Program-made: the position numbers and the translations under genes | Shown here: positions 12,317 through 22,769 of the stretch, one piece after another | Numbering within the stretch: the stretch's first letter is position 1 | Layout: every line of letters begins with the position of its first letter | The notes under the pieces: generated by a model | What the model was told of the DNA's origin: nothing | Seen by the model: the letters and a program-made list of their open reading frames with translations, nothing else | Databases searched by the model: none | Assembly: GCA_963921195.1 (NCBI GenBank) | Contig: OY992539.1 | Coordinates: 155,032,162 to 155,096,161, forward strand | DNA length: 64,000 nucleotides | Direction of reading: 5' to 3' | DNA from: Pegoplata infirma | Taxonomy: Eukaryota > Arthropoda > Insecta > Diptera > Anthomyiidae

Positions 12317-12417
12317 TATAACTGAATTTTTATTTAGTTCGGTTTGAGTCCATATTAATTATTTCTCAGAAATAATTATTATGGACTCAAACCGAACTAA
12401 ATAAAAATTCAGTTATA
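12317..12417. repeat. 101-bp palindrome with perfect 37-bp arms (left copy)
   Basis: The arm starting TATAACTGAATTTTTATT (12317-12353) is perfectly matched in inverse at 12381-12417. The 27-bp spacer is itself a hairpin centred on ATTATTTCTCAGAAATAAT. One arm recurs diverged at 29290-29355, so this is a dispersed family. Confidence 0.9.
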
Positions 12418-12562
12418 AAATATACAGTCCAACAATATATAAACACAATTACTACACAATTTATAAGGTACATTTCAATTTAGTAATATTTCTAAGAATT
12501 AGAAATATGAAACAAAAATTCAAACCTAACGGACATTTTCCAAGACTTGAAAAGTCCTACTA

Positions 12563-12716
12563 AAGGTACATACAGACGACGCAATATTATGTACAATATT
12601 CAATAATATTGATGGTGTGTGGGTAAGATTGACCATTGCACAATCGTCAATATTACCCACACACCTTCAATATAATTGAATATTGTACATAATATTGCGT
12701 CGTCTGTATGTACCTT
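12563..12716. mobile_element. 154-bp hairpin MITE (left copy)
   Basis: AAGGTACATACAGACGACGC at the left is matched by its complement at the right, and pairing continues through AATATTATGTACAATATT to near the centre. The right duplication carries it at 63852-64000, cut by the window edge. A relative lies next door at 12729-12869. Confidence 0.8.
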
Positions 12717-12728
12717 AAGGAGTTAAAG

Positions 12729-12869
12729 GCCTCTACAGACGATTCAATATTATGCACAATCTGTTTATTTTTTTTTTTTTAATTCAATATTTTACACAGT
12801 ATTTTTATGTATGCCAATTGTGGGAAAACGTCAATAATATTGTGCATAATATTGCGTCGTCTGTAGGTA
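12729..12869. mobile_element. Related hairpin MITE
   Basis: CCTCTACAGACGATTCAATA and its inverted partner ending GTCTGTAGG bound ~140 bp. The terminal GTCTGTA and the AATATTRTGCACAAT-type words are shared with the neighbour at 12563-12716, so both belong to one hairpin family. Confidence 0.6.
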
Positions 12870-13514
12870 CATCTAGTAGTAGTATTTAATATTATTTTAT
12901 GGTTATGTCACAGACATACACTCAGAAAATTATTGCAGTTACTACATGACGGTCGTTTGTGTAGTAAGTAGTAGCTGTTGTTTTTAACTACAATTTCGGT
13001 CGTTTTTGTATGAAAAAATCTCAAACAACTTTTTTTTGTAGTAGTTTCAAAAAATAACTACAAAAAATATACTACACTGTAGCAATAGTTGATTTATGTA
13101 GTTGTTTTTAGTTTTTTTCTAAAACTCGTTTTTTTCTAGAAATTTTTATTGCAAACGAATGTGTCGAGCGAGTTGGTCAGGCGGGAGGCGAATGGAATTA
13201 TTTTTATACCAAATAAATAATATCTAAATAAATTAAATTACAATTTATTAAATTTAATTATAACAAAAAATATGTTTTTGGAAAAATATTCTTGAGCGAA
13301 AGAAAATAAGTGGATAAATGAGATAACAAGTGTGTATAATAGGGTGGGTCGTTTTGCCACTTTTTTGTCGGATCGAAACGCTATACCCGGCAAAAGTTGT
13401 CTACCCAGATGGGTATTACAGAAGTAAATTTTTTTTGGAAATCGGTTGATATCTTCTGCTCTCAGAATGGTCTCAAAGTTTCGAAATTTCGGCTAAAAAT
13501 TCCAAAATGACAAT

Positions 13515-13880
13515 TATTGAGGCTGGAAAAAGAGGTTATTTTTTTTGGTAAAGATATGTTATTTTAAACGTAAACTCCATTTTAGGCATCAAAATGCAGT
13601 TTTAACCCCTCACGGAGGTCCAGGGAATACCCCCGATATCCAAAGAGGATGTGAATTTCGGCAAAAAATACCCTAATTAATAGTTATTGTGGTACGAAAA
13701 AGTGACATAATTTTTGAGTACAAATATGTTATTTTAGACGTTAAGTCCTTTTTAGGCATCAATATGCCATTTTAAGCCCTTTCGGAAATCCAGGGAATAC
13801 CCCCGATATCCTAAGTGGGAGGTGAGTTTCCAAAATTGTAAAAAATTCAAGTCCAGATAAAGTGTCATTATGTATGTGTA
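13515..13880. repeat. ~180-bp tandem units in P1 left arm
   Basis: Two diverged units share CAAAATGCAGTTTTAA or CAATATGCCATTTTAA, then GTCCAGGGAATACCCCCG or its variant, then a YGGC...AATA segment. The inverted counterparts are at about 16370-16826 with a third, more decayed unit. Tandem subterminal units inside long TIRs recall Foldback-type element ends. Confidence 0.65.
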
Positions 13881-13920
13881 AAGATGCCTTAAAATGCTAT
13901 TTTTAACGATACCTCCCTAC

Positions 13921-15017
13921 TAGGGTTTCTATTCGGGAAAAATTTCCCGGGAATTCCCGGGAAATATTTTTCTTAAAATCCGGGGATTTTTTCTTCGGGA
14001 AATTTCGGGAATTCGTCGCTAATTTTTTAATAAAAATATATTTAATTTACACATTTTAACACAATCTTAAATGATTTAATAAAAATGACATTAAAACTTT
14101 GAAAGAATTAAAATTTTTAAAGAAAAACTAGTGAGGTTATGCTTCAGCTTGCATATTATTTAGGCCTAATAATTATTTTTCTTTAATCGATTGCGTAACA
14201 AAATACGGAATCAAACTATATTTCACTTCAAATGTTTGTTGCAAATTGGCAAAAGTTTTCTTAATCTAAAATTCCAATGATTTCTTCTTTACGAAATTTA
14301 GTATTTCATATTCAGAACAACAATCTTTATAGTGCTTAAAGAAAAATATCGATATTTTAAAAAATATTTAACAAACCTGGTTTTCAGCTTAAAATTTCAT
14401 ATATGAAGAAAAAGACTGATATCTATCGGCCGTGAAAAAAAAAATATTTTGTAACGAACATTGGCCGCCGCGAGATCTATCCCAGCAACCAGTGAAAATA
14501 CGTCGTTACAATGGCTATATAGTACATTGGTGTTCTTATTTTGGCCGGAATGCATTAAACCAATTAATTTTAATAATTCGAAAGTTTAATTAAATATATC
14601 TTCAAGATATAAGTTTCTTAAGGTTGGCGTAGTCAAAATTAGAAAAATTTTCCAAAAAGTTATTAAAACAGCATTTGAAGCAAAATCGGGTATTTCCGAA
14701 TTGTAAAAAATTTTGCATGGAGTGGAAATATGTCAATGCAAATACTAAAACTATGATAAGGTCCAACATTTCTACAAAAAATTGATTTTATAAACTTTCT
14801 ACGTATATTTTAGAGGTTAGTAAAACTATTTTACAAAAGAATTCATCTAAAATGGTTTTAAATTGGAAAATACGACCATAATTTGTAATATAACAATTTT
14901 TATATGGTAAAGTTCAAAATTTGTTTTAATTAAAAAATTCCCGGGAATTCCCGGGAATACGATTTTTTTAAAACGATTTCCCGGGAATTGAAAAATTCAG
15001 GGAATTTAGAAACCCTA
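13921..15017. mobile_element. U: hAT-type nonautonomous element in P1
   Basis: TIR TAGGGTTTCTAttCggGAA at the left, inverse at the right (ends TAGAAACCCTA). The exact 8-bp TSD CTCCCTAC lies at 13913-13920 and 15018-15025. GGGAATTCCCGGGAA-type palindromes sit just inside both ends. 1097 bp, non-coding. It sits at the C-terminal end of the minus-strand gene remnant. Confidence 0.9.
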
Positions 15018-16011
15018 CTCCCTACCCTCAATATCAGGAAAAATAGTCACAAATTGAGATTTGAATTTAAATTTTTTTGGAGCTTGTCTAGAAATTAAAT
15101 CCGATTTTATTATGCCATCCCTTGCGTTTCTGTCGCACACTCTAGATATTGCTTCAGATACTAATTTTACTGTTCGTTCGACTGCAACTGAATGGCACGG
15201 AAACTGTGTTTTCAGGAAGTGAAAGTTTGTCAATAAGTTATTTATTTGATACCGTCCTGAAAACGGGTTGTTTTTTTTTACTTTGAGCCAACACTCAGGG
15301 GATGCCCCCTACTAATGCAATGCATTGTGTTGGTATTAGGAAAATAGGTTATGAGGAGAAGGAAAGAGGGAGTATTGTTTGTGGACATTTAATTTGAACT
15401 TTTTTAAATTATAGCCTACTGGAAAGATTTTTGCGGGGAGTTTATTCCACATACGGCTAGTTCGACCGAGAAACGAATTTTCTCTGTTTGGTGTTTCTTT
15501 GGTCAATATTGTGATCTACAAATTGTCTCAAAAACATGACGAGGACCATCAGCAATGGAATGATGTGTACTAATTCTGAGTTGCATCACCACATAGACTT
15601 TAGGTATGAACTGAACTATTTCTATGAGTTCCTTGCTTTGCAGTTGTCAACCAGCGAGCCTTGTTCAATTTTCCAGGGATCATGGAAGCAAGAACCTCCG
15701 AGCATGCTGCCAAATCAATAGCTTTAGCTAAAAAAACGGAACTGTGATAAGGAGGATCACATTTAATTGCTATAAATGACACCACAGGAAGTTTTTCACA
15801 TCCGGGTAATTTTAAACCTATAGAACCTGTGTAAAAATTGGGACCTGATGTTTGGCCGTCGATATGCTTAAAGAGAACTCGCAATGGTACTTCGATAAAA
15901 TGCAAAAGGCAACCTGCCCATTGCATGGATTTTCCTATTAATTCTTCTAATTTTCGAAGAATTCTACCTCTATGGAAAATACCACTTTTAAAATATTCGC
16001 TTTACTCAAAT
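15015..16011 (-). pseudogene. Remnant of a transposon-encoded protein in P1
   Basis: Reading 16011 to 15015 on the minus strand gives consecutive blocks in shifted frames: LRKLEELIGKSMQWAGCLLH, then FKHIDGQTSGPNFYTG, KPGKLNKARWLTTA, HHSIADGPRHVFETI and finally PCHSVAVERTVKLVSEA with RDGIIKS. The longest open pieces are 15600-15926 and 15015-15233. From memory, similar blocks in the same order occur in uncharacterised proteins spread through arthropod genomes; I cannot name the family. At least one frameshift is evident near 15640, and U sits at the C-terminus, so the gene is dead. Being the only coding trace in P1, it is the candidate for P1's own mobility protein. Confidence 0.55.
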
Positions 16012-16026
16012 AGATTTATTTACCAT

Positions 16027-16290
16027 ATAAACACTTTATGATAACCTCTAGCCAAACAAAATTAAAAGATATAAATATATCTAGAAAAATCTAGCTTGAA
16101 ATATTTCCCATATACTCACTTATCGATTTTGAAAAGCCCGGCCTTTGAGTTGAGTCACATAAACACTTTATGATAACCTCTAGCCAAACAAAATTAAAAG
16201 ATATAAATATATCTAGAAAAATCTAGCTTGAAATATTTCCCATATACTCACTTATCGATTTTGAAAAGCCCGGCCTTTGAGTTGAGTCTC
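16027..16290. repeat. Perfect 132-bp tandem duplication
   Basis: Two head-to-tail copies (16027-16158, 16159-16290) of a unit from ATAAACACTTTATGATAACC to GGCCTTTGAGTTGAGTC, identical by eye. Inside the P1 core; no function seen. Confidence 0.85.
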
Positions 16291-17651
16291 GGCGAGAACT
16301 ATAAAATTATCAATGTTCCATATAACCAAAAATGGCTTTGAAAGGTTTAAAAAATGCCCAAACTTCCATCTTTCTCCGATCCTGGAGGGGGTCCTTGACC
16401 CCCAAGGGGGGTTAATAATTGCTTTTTATGGAATAAATGTGAGATGACGTTTCAAATAACACATCTTAACACAAACAAAATGCCACTTTTCGAACCTCAA
16501 TAATTGTCAATTTGGGTATTTTTAGCCGAAAATTTACTTCTCTTTTAGATATCGGGGGTATTCCCTGGATTTCCGAAAGGGATTAAAATTGCATTTTGAT
16601 GCCTTAAAGGGATTTAACGTCTAAAATAACATATTTGTACCCAAAAATTTTGCCACTTTTTCGAACCACAAGGTATTTTTAGCCGAAATTCACTTCCTCT
16701 TTGGATATCGGGGGTATTCCCTGGACCTCCGGGAGGGGTTAAAACTGCATTTTGATGCCTAAAATGAACGTTTAAAATAACATTTCTTTACCAAAAAAAA
16801 ATAACCGCTTTTTCGAGCCTCAATAACACTGTGCTACACCAAAAAAATGCAGGGGTTCTCATATGAAAATTCGGGTTGGTTGGAGTCCATAGAGTACTGA
16901 TATACTCATAGTTTTTCTGGATCACTTCGTTAAGCACGTTTTTTATTGGCAAATGTGTCGAAAAACGGCAATTCTTAAATTACAACTTTAAAAAATTATT
17001 ACTTTGTTAGTTTGCAACCGATTTTCGATTTTATAGATTTTTTTGAAAGGTATAAGTCTTACCTTTTAAACAAAACAAAAATATTAAAAATCGATCAAGA
17101 ATTGGCTGAGCTACGATCGTTTAAGTTAAAAAAAATCCAATTTTTTGAAAAATTTGCCATGTTCTTTATACTCTAAGTTGAAAGTGCATCATTAAACAAT
17201 TTTTTTTTTATTTTTGTATAAAAGTATAGTAAAGTAGCTTTCCAAAACACCAAAAAACATAACAATCGGTTAAAAAATGAATGAGTTATGCTAAGTTTTG
17301 TGATAGGACATTTTTAATTTTTTTCAGAAATGCTTGTAATTCAGGTATTAAGTATTCATAATTCTTATTGCTAGTAGTAATTTTATGTGCCTATGCATAT
17401 AAACAAGAGATGGTAACATAATTAGATTTGTGCATGATTGACACATGATCACAAGTGAGCGTGATTGAAAATCAATTTTACTCACGTCGTTGTGAGTGAG
17501 TGTCAGTGGAATAAAAAAGTGTGAGTGAAATAAAAAAAAAATTCAGAACCCGTTCTGAAATTTTCCATTTTTTAAAAAAGTCAATTTATAAAAAATCCGG
17601 CCACATTTGTTTTTTTTTGTAAATTTTTTTTTAAAGATTAGATGTTTGTCT

Positions 17652-18558
17652 AAGAGATGGTCACGTGAGTGAATTTTAACTTTCATAATAATTTTTCTTC
17701 TAATACGGTATTTACACCAACGAAAACAACTTGTTTTTGAATATTTTTTTGGTTTTTGGCAAAAACTACATAAATTTTCCATACAATTTAAAAACTGCGT
17801 TGCCAACTAAAACTCGACAAAAACTAGAATTTAGGTTCTGGTCAATGCTACTATTAATTCAGTGTTTATTTTTTTTTTCAATTTTCTTTTGGTAAAAACG
17901 AATGTCAAAATAAAAATATTTGTTTTTTTTGTGAAATTAATATTCAAATCTTTTAAAAAAGTAAATAAATGTGTAATTTAATTTTTTTAATAACGTGTGG
18001 CTATTGTTATTTTGTGTTCTTTAGTGAATTTAGAAAATAATTAATTTGATTTGACAAACAAAAACTCTTTTTATTCGGTGTAAACAGTTTGGTTTTCCAA
18101 AATTCTTTTTTGCCAAAAACAAGTTAGTTTTTGTTTGGTCTAAACATAGTATAACACTCACTCACAATCACGTGTGTAAATTTAATACAACTCACACTCA
18201 CGTACGCCGATGCAAGAGTCACTCACGCTAACGTTGACTCACACTCACGATATTCTTATTTATACTAAAAATAATTTCAAAAATCTTTCAAAATTTTCAG
18301 CAAAATCTAAAATTTTACATTTGTTTTGATTTTTTCGGGACGAAATCTGAAGCTAAGCAAAATTTTACATTTTTTTTGTTGCTTTTTTTGGAATGAAAGG
18401 AAATATGAAGAGAAAATAAATCACGCAAACTCACGCAAAAAAATCAACTCACGCTCACTCTTTCACGCAATAATCTTTCTCACACTCACTCACAATCACG
18501 TGAGTAAAATTGAATTCAGTCACACTCACGCTCTTATCTGCTCATGTTCCCATCTCTA
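17652..18558. mobile_element. T-family MITE, copy T3 (left arm of H)
   Basis: Ends AAGAGATGG and CCATCTCTA, 8-bp TSD GTTTGTCT at 17644-17651 and 18559-18566. Contains CACTCA-type repeats and CACGTG motifs, and is itself interrupted by the MITE at 17704-18151. Confidence 0.85.
17704..18151. mobile_element. Harbinger-like MITE (TAA TSD) inside T3
   Basis: TIR TACGGTATTTACACCAA versus TACTATGTTTAGACCAA, TAA at 17701-17703 and 18152-18154, length 448 bp. The mirror arm (near 19530) has the empty site TTAGAAGAAAAA, which fixes both edges and shows the insertion followed formation of the palindrome. Confidence 0.85.
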
Positions 18559-19125
18559 GTTTGTCTATCCGCACAAAAAAATTGTAATGTGTTTTTTTCG
18601 TTATTTTCGAGAAATCGCATTTGAATTTTGAATTTCATGACAATTTGGTAATTTGCTTGGTTCAACGAAGCGTGTGACTAATGCAAATATTTACTAGTCA
18701 TTCACTTCGTTGAAACAAGAAAATACAAGCAAATTACAAAATTGTTATGAAAATTAATATTCAAATGCGATTTTCTGAATTTTTTCAGAATTAGTTCTGA
18801 AATTTTTGCATTTTTAAAAAAAGTCAATTAATCAAAAACCCGGCCACTTTTTTTTAAGCTTAGATGTTTGTCTATCCACACAAATAAATTCAGACATATG
18901 TTTTTTCAGAAAATCGCATTTGAATATTAATTTTCATAACAATTTTGTAATTTGCTTGTATTTTCTTGTTTCAACGTAGCGAATGACTATTTAATATTTG
19001 CATTAGTCATACGCTACGTTGAACCAAGCAAATTACCAAATTGTCATGAAATTCAAAATTCAAATGCGATTTCTCGAAAATAACGAAAAAAACACATTAC
19101 AATTTTTTTGTGTGGATAGACAAAC

Positions 19126-19566
19126 TAGAGATGGGAACATGAGCAGATAAGAGCGTGAGTGTGACTGAATTCAATTTTACTCACGTGATTGTGAGTGAGT
19201 GTGAGAAAGATTATTGCGTAAAAGAGTGAGCGTGAGTTTGCGTGATTTATTTTCTCTTCATATTTCCTTTCATTCCAAAAAAAGCAACAAAAAAAAAAAT
19301 GTAAAATTTAGCTTAACTTCGAATTTCGTCCCGAAAAAATCAAAACAAATGTAAAATTTTAGACTTTGCTGAAAATTTTGGAAGATTTTTGAAATTATTT
19401 TTAGTATAAATAAGAATATCGTGAGTGTGAGTCAACGTTAGCGTGAGTGACTCTTGCATCGGCGTACGTAAGTGTGAGTTGTATTAAATTTACACACGTG
19501 ATTGTGAGTGAGTGTTAGAAGAAAAAATATTATGAAAGTTAAAATTCACTCACGTGACCATCTCTT
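19126..19566. mobile_element. T-family MITE, copy T4 (right arm of H)
   Basis: Mirror image of T3 without the nested MITE: starts TAGAGATGGG, ends CCATCTCTT, TSD AGACAAAC (complement of GTTTGTCT) at 19118-19125 and 19567-19574, 441 bp. Confidence 0.88.
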
Positions 19567-20582
19567 AGACAAACATCTAATCTTTAAAAAAAATTTACAA
19601 AAAAAAACAAATGTGGCCGGATTTTTTATAAATTGACTTTTTTAAAAAATGGAAAATTTCAGAACGGGTTCTGAAATTTTTTTTATTTCACTCACACTTT
19701 TTTATTCCACTGACACTCACTCACAACGACGTGAGTAAAATTGATTAAATCACGCTCACTTGTGATCATGTGTCAATCACGCACAAATCTAATTATGTTA
19801 CCATCTCTTGTTTATATGCATAGGCACATAAAATTACTACTAGCAATAAGATTTATGAATAATACCTGAATTACAAGCATTTCTGAAAAAAATTAAAAAT
19901 GTCCTATCACGAAACTTAGCATAACTCATTCATTTTTTAACCGATTGTTATGTTTTTTGGTGTTTTGGAAAGCTACTTTACTATGCTTTTATACAAAAAT
20001 ATAAAAAAAATTGTTAATTGATGCACTTTCAACTTAGAGTATAAAGAACATGACAAATTTTTCAAAAAATTTGATTTTTTTTAACTTAAACGATCGTAGC
20101 TCAGCCAATTCTTGATCGATTTTTAATATTTTTGTTTTGTTTAAAAGGTAAGACTTATACCTTTCAAAAAAATCTATAAAATCGAAAATCGGTTGCAAAC
20201 TAACAAAGTAATAATTTTTTAAAGTTGTAATTTAAGAATTGCCGTTTTTCAACACATTTGCCAATAAAAAACGTACTTAACGAAGTGATCCAGAAAAACT
20301 ATGAGTATATCAGTACTCTATGGACTCCAACCAACCCGAATTTTCATATGAGAACCCCTGCATATTTTATTTTTGCTCATTTGTAGCACAGTGTAATTGT
20401 CATTTTGGATTTTTAGCCGAAATTTCGAAATTTTGAGCCCATTCTGAGAGCAGAAGATATCAACCGATTTCCAAAAAAATTCACATCTGTAATACCCATC
20501 TGGGTAGACAACTTTTGCCGGGTATAGCGTTTCGATCCGACAAAAAAGTGGTAAAACGACCCACCCTAGTGTATAATATAGC

Positions 20583-20882
20583 CACAGACTAAATACAGAC
20601 TCGACAGTAGAGTTTTATAAGAAAAAATGGGGAAAAACTAAGCGATTTTAGGAGAAAACACAGCGGTTTTTAGTCCGTTTTACGCTAACATGGCAACACT
20701 TTCTACGACTTAGGAGTGAGTGAAACAACAAAAACCGATCTGGCATCCATTTTTCCTTTGGCGCGTTATATCAGTTTTCTCTTTCTAACCTAATTCGTAG
20801 AATAATTTGAAAATATTAACCATATGGTTCAGAACTACTTTTTTGACACCTGTCATATATGTCGAGTCTGTATTAGTCTGTG
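20583..20882. mobile_element. W MITE, copy 2, 7-bp TSD
   Basis: Inverted copy of the element at 11768-12067, also exactly 300 bp, with TIR CACAGACT...AGTCTGTG. The TSD ATATAGC is at 20576-20582 and 20883-20889. The restored X sequence ATAATATAGCGCTCAC matches the X copies near 32355 and 34835. Confidence 0.9.
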
Positions 20883-21795
20883 ATATAGCGCTCACATAAG
20901 CGTGTGCACTGTTGCCAATTTGGTGTTTTTCCCGCTAAAACTAGCGTTTTTATTTTGCGTCTAGCGGGAAAAAAAGTGATTTAGCGGGCAGCGGGAAATC
21001 TAGCGATTTTACCAGCCACAACTTAACAATGAAAAAAAAAAAAAATTTTCACACTTTTAATTTTTTGTTTTTATTAAAGAGCAGTTTAGATGAGCGGACT
21101 TGTAAAGCGACCTGTCAAAAACTAACAGAATTAACAAATGAACAGTGTATGCGAATAAAGACGAATATACCGTTTGTATAATTTTACAAATGACTATTAA
21201 AACGCAGCATAGGGTTAAAAACTAATATATTTGTGTACTTTTTGCATTAATGGATTAATACATTATGCAAATCTGTTTAAAAATATTAGTTTTTAATCGT
21301 TTCCTGCGTTTTTATTCCTCATTTGCACCGAAACTTGAACCGCTAAAAAAAAAGTGTCCCTCTATTTTTTTTTTTGCTCTACAAAATAAAACCGATTCCA
21401 TAAAGATCCGCGGGTAACACTAAGGAGTCTTCCCTTGGCCAAACATGCACGCTCAGCTTTTCGTCATATTGAGTAAAGTAGCAAAATTTTAGGACATTTT
21501 TGATAATTAGTCGACAAAATATTTACATTTTTGGTACTAACAATAAGAGTAGGTATTTTAAATACCTTTGAGTTTAGGCCGCTAAAAAAAATACATATCC
21601 AAATTTCATGAAGATTGGAGGGTGAACCAGGGAGACATCCCTTGTAAGTCTAATTTAACTTGTTCGCTTGTTTTTCCTACATAAATATTTATTTTGAATA
21701 TTCGGATTTGGTTTCGGCTGATAGTAACAATTTTGCCGAATATTTGGCTATGGCCAAAACAGGTTATTCGATTCTGTAATTTTTAAACTTGCTAT

Positions 21796-22769
21796 TAGAG
21801 AGGGGCGCGAGAGTGAATTTTAACTCACGCACGGTCACGAAATAAAAATATTGCATACACACACTCACGCACGAAATTTTTTTTGCTCACATTCACGCAC
21901 GCTCACGTGAGTAACTAAAATTTTTCTCACGCTCACGAAGACTCACGAAATTAAAATTAACATATTTTTATTTTTCTGTTTTCGATTTTTTTTACAAAAA
22001 GTATTCAATTTTCTTAAAACAATTATAAAAATTTATTTAAATCACTATTTTGTATTAATTTCACAGAAAAAAAACGAATTGTTATATTGACCCCCATATT
22101 TGTGAATACAATTAACTTTTTCACTGAAAGTGCTCCTATACGGAAATTTGTGATATCAACTAACGTTTGTAAATATTGATTGTTGAAAAAAAATTTAAAA
22201 AAAATTGATAAACGAGTTTGTAATAGTTCTCTAAAATTATTATTTGTATTGACAAACGTACAAAATCTTAAATTTTTTTTCAACAAAGAAATTCAACAAA
22301 CACAAACACAATTTGTTGATCTGACAAACGTAAAAAATCTTATTTTTATTTCAACAAAGAAATTCAACAAACACAAAAACTATTTGTTGACATGATAAAA
22401 TAATTTTGAAATAAAATTACTTGACTGAGTTTGTTAAAAACAAAATTAAAGTTTTGTATTATAGACTAAAAGGCGGCCGTTTTTATTAAATGTTTGGTTG
22501 ATATCATGTTTGGTTGATTTACAATTGCTGTTTGTTGATTTAAATTTGACGATTTTATTTTCTGTGTACCCTTTAAATTCAATATAATGACGATTTTTTT
22601 ACTTGTTTTCTGTTTCAAGCAGCACAAAACAATCACGCAAAGTCACGAAACAAAAGTTACTCACGCACGCTCAAGTAAGAAAATATTGTTGCTATAATAG
22701 TGAAATAAATTTCACTCACGATCACGCGTGAATCACGAGCGTGACACGTGAATGCGTGTCACATCTCTA
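21796..22769. mobile_element. T-family MITE, copy T2, long variant
   Basis: Starts TAGAGAGGGGCGCGAGAGTG, ends CACATCTCTA; TSD CTTGCTAT/CTTGCTTT (one mismatch) at 21788-21795 and 22770-22777. The outer parts have CTCACGCAC-type words. The middle (about 22060-22566) is a different AT-rich block with TTTGTTGA words that may be a further insertion (CACAGAAAA...TTTTCTGTG edges). Confidence 0.8.
22253..22402. repeat. Two ~76-bp tandem units
   Basis: ACAAACGTA, AAATCTTA, TTCAACAAAGAAATTCAACA and ATTTGTTGA occur in this order twice in succession. Part of the AT-rich middle of T2. Confidence 0.65.

Larger units (their letters stand above)
1..12711. repeat. Left copy of a >=12.7-kb direct duplication (period 51,289 bp)
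   Basis: Every open frame, palindrome and transposon edge I compared here recurs at +51,289 bp with identical spacing, and the first and last bases of the block match positions 51290 and 64000. No substitution or indel was seen in the stretches compared. The block is cut by both window edges, so neither true boundary is visible. It could be a tandem or segmental duplication with a 51.3-kb period, or redundant assembly of one locus. Confidence 0.95.
16827..20393. mobile_element. H: 3.6-kb palindromic element with TAA TSD (PIF/Harbinger-like)
   Basis: The ends CACTGTGCTAC and GTAGCACAGTG are flanked by TAA (16824-16826, 20394-20396). The inferred empty site CCTCAATAATTGTCA matches the other P1 arm near 13515. 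A 3-bp TAA target suits PIF/Harbinger. The whole interior is a near-perfect palindrome of ~1.55-kb arms once the extra MITE at 17704-18151 is removed, with T MITEs mirrored on both arms. No transposase seen. Confidence 0.75.
13340..20568. mobile_element. P1: 7.2-kb element with long inverted repeats, 8-bp TSD
   Basis: TIRs begin TAGGGTGGGTCGTTTT, with nearly identical arms over ~170 bp. The exact 8-bp TSD GTGTATAA lies at 13332-13339 and 20569-20576. The inner arms are tandem ~180-bp units with CCAGGGAATACCCCCGATAT. The core (15015-16011) holds minus-strand coding remnants. A hAT MITE (13921-15017) interrupts the left side and a palindromic TAA-flanked element (16827-20393) the right. The superfamily is unresolved; an 8-bp TSD would suit hAT or P. 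Confidence 0.8.
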
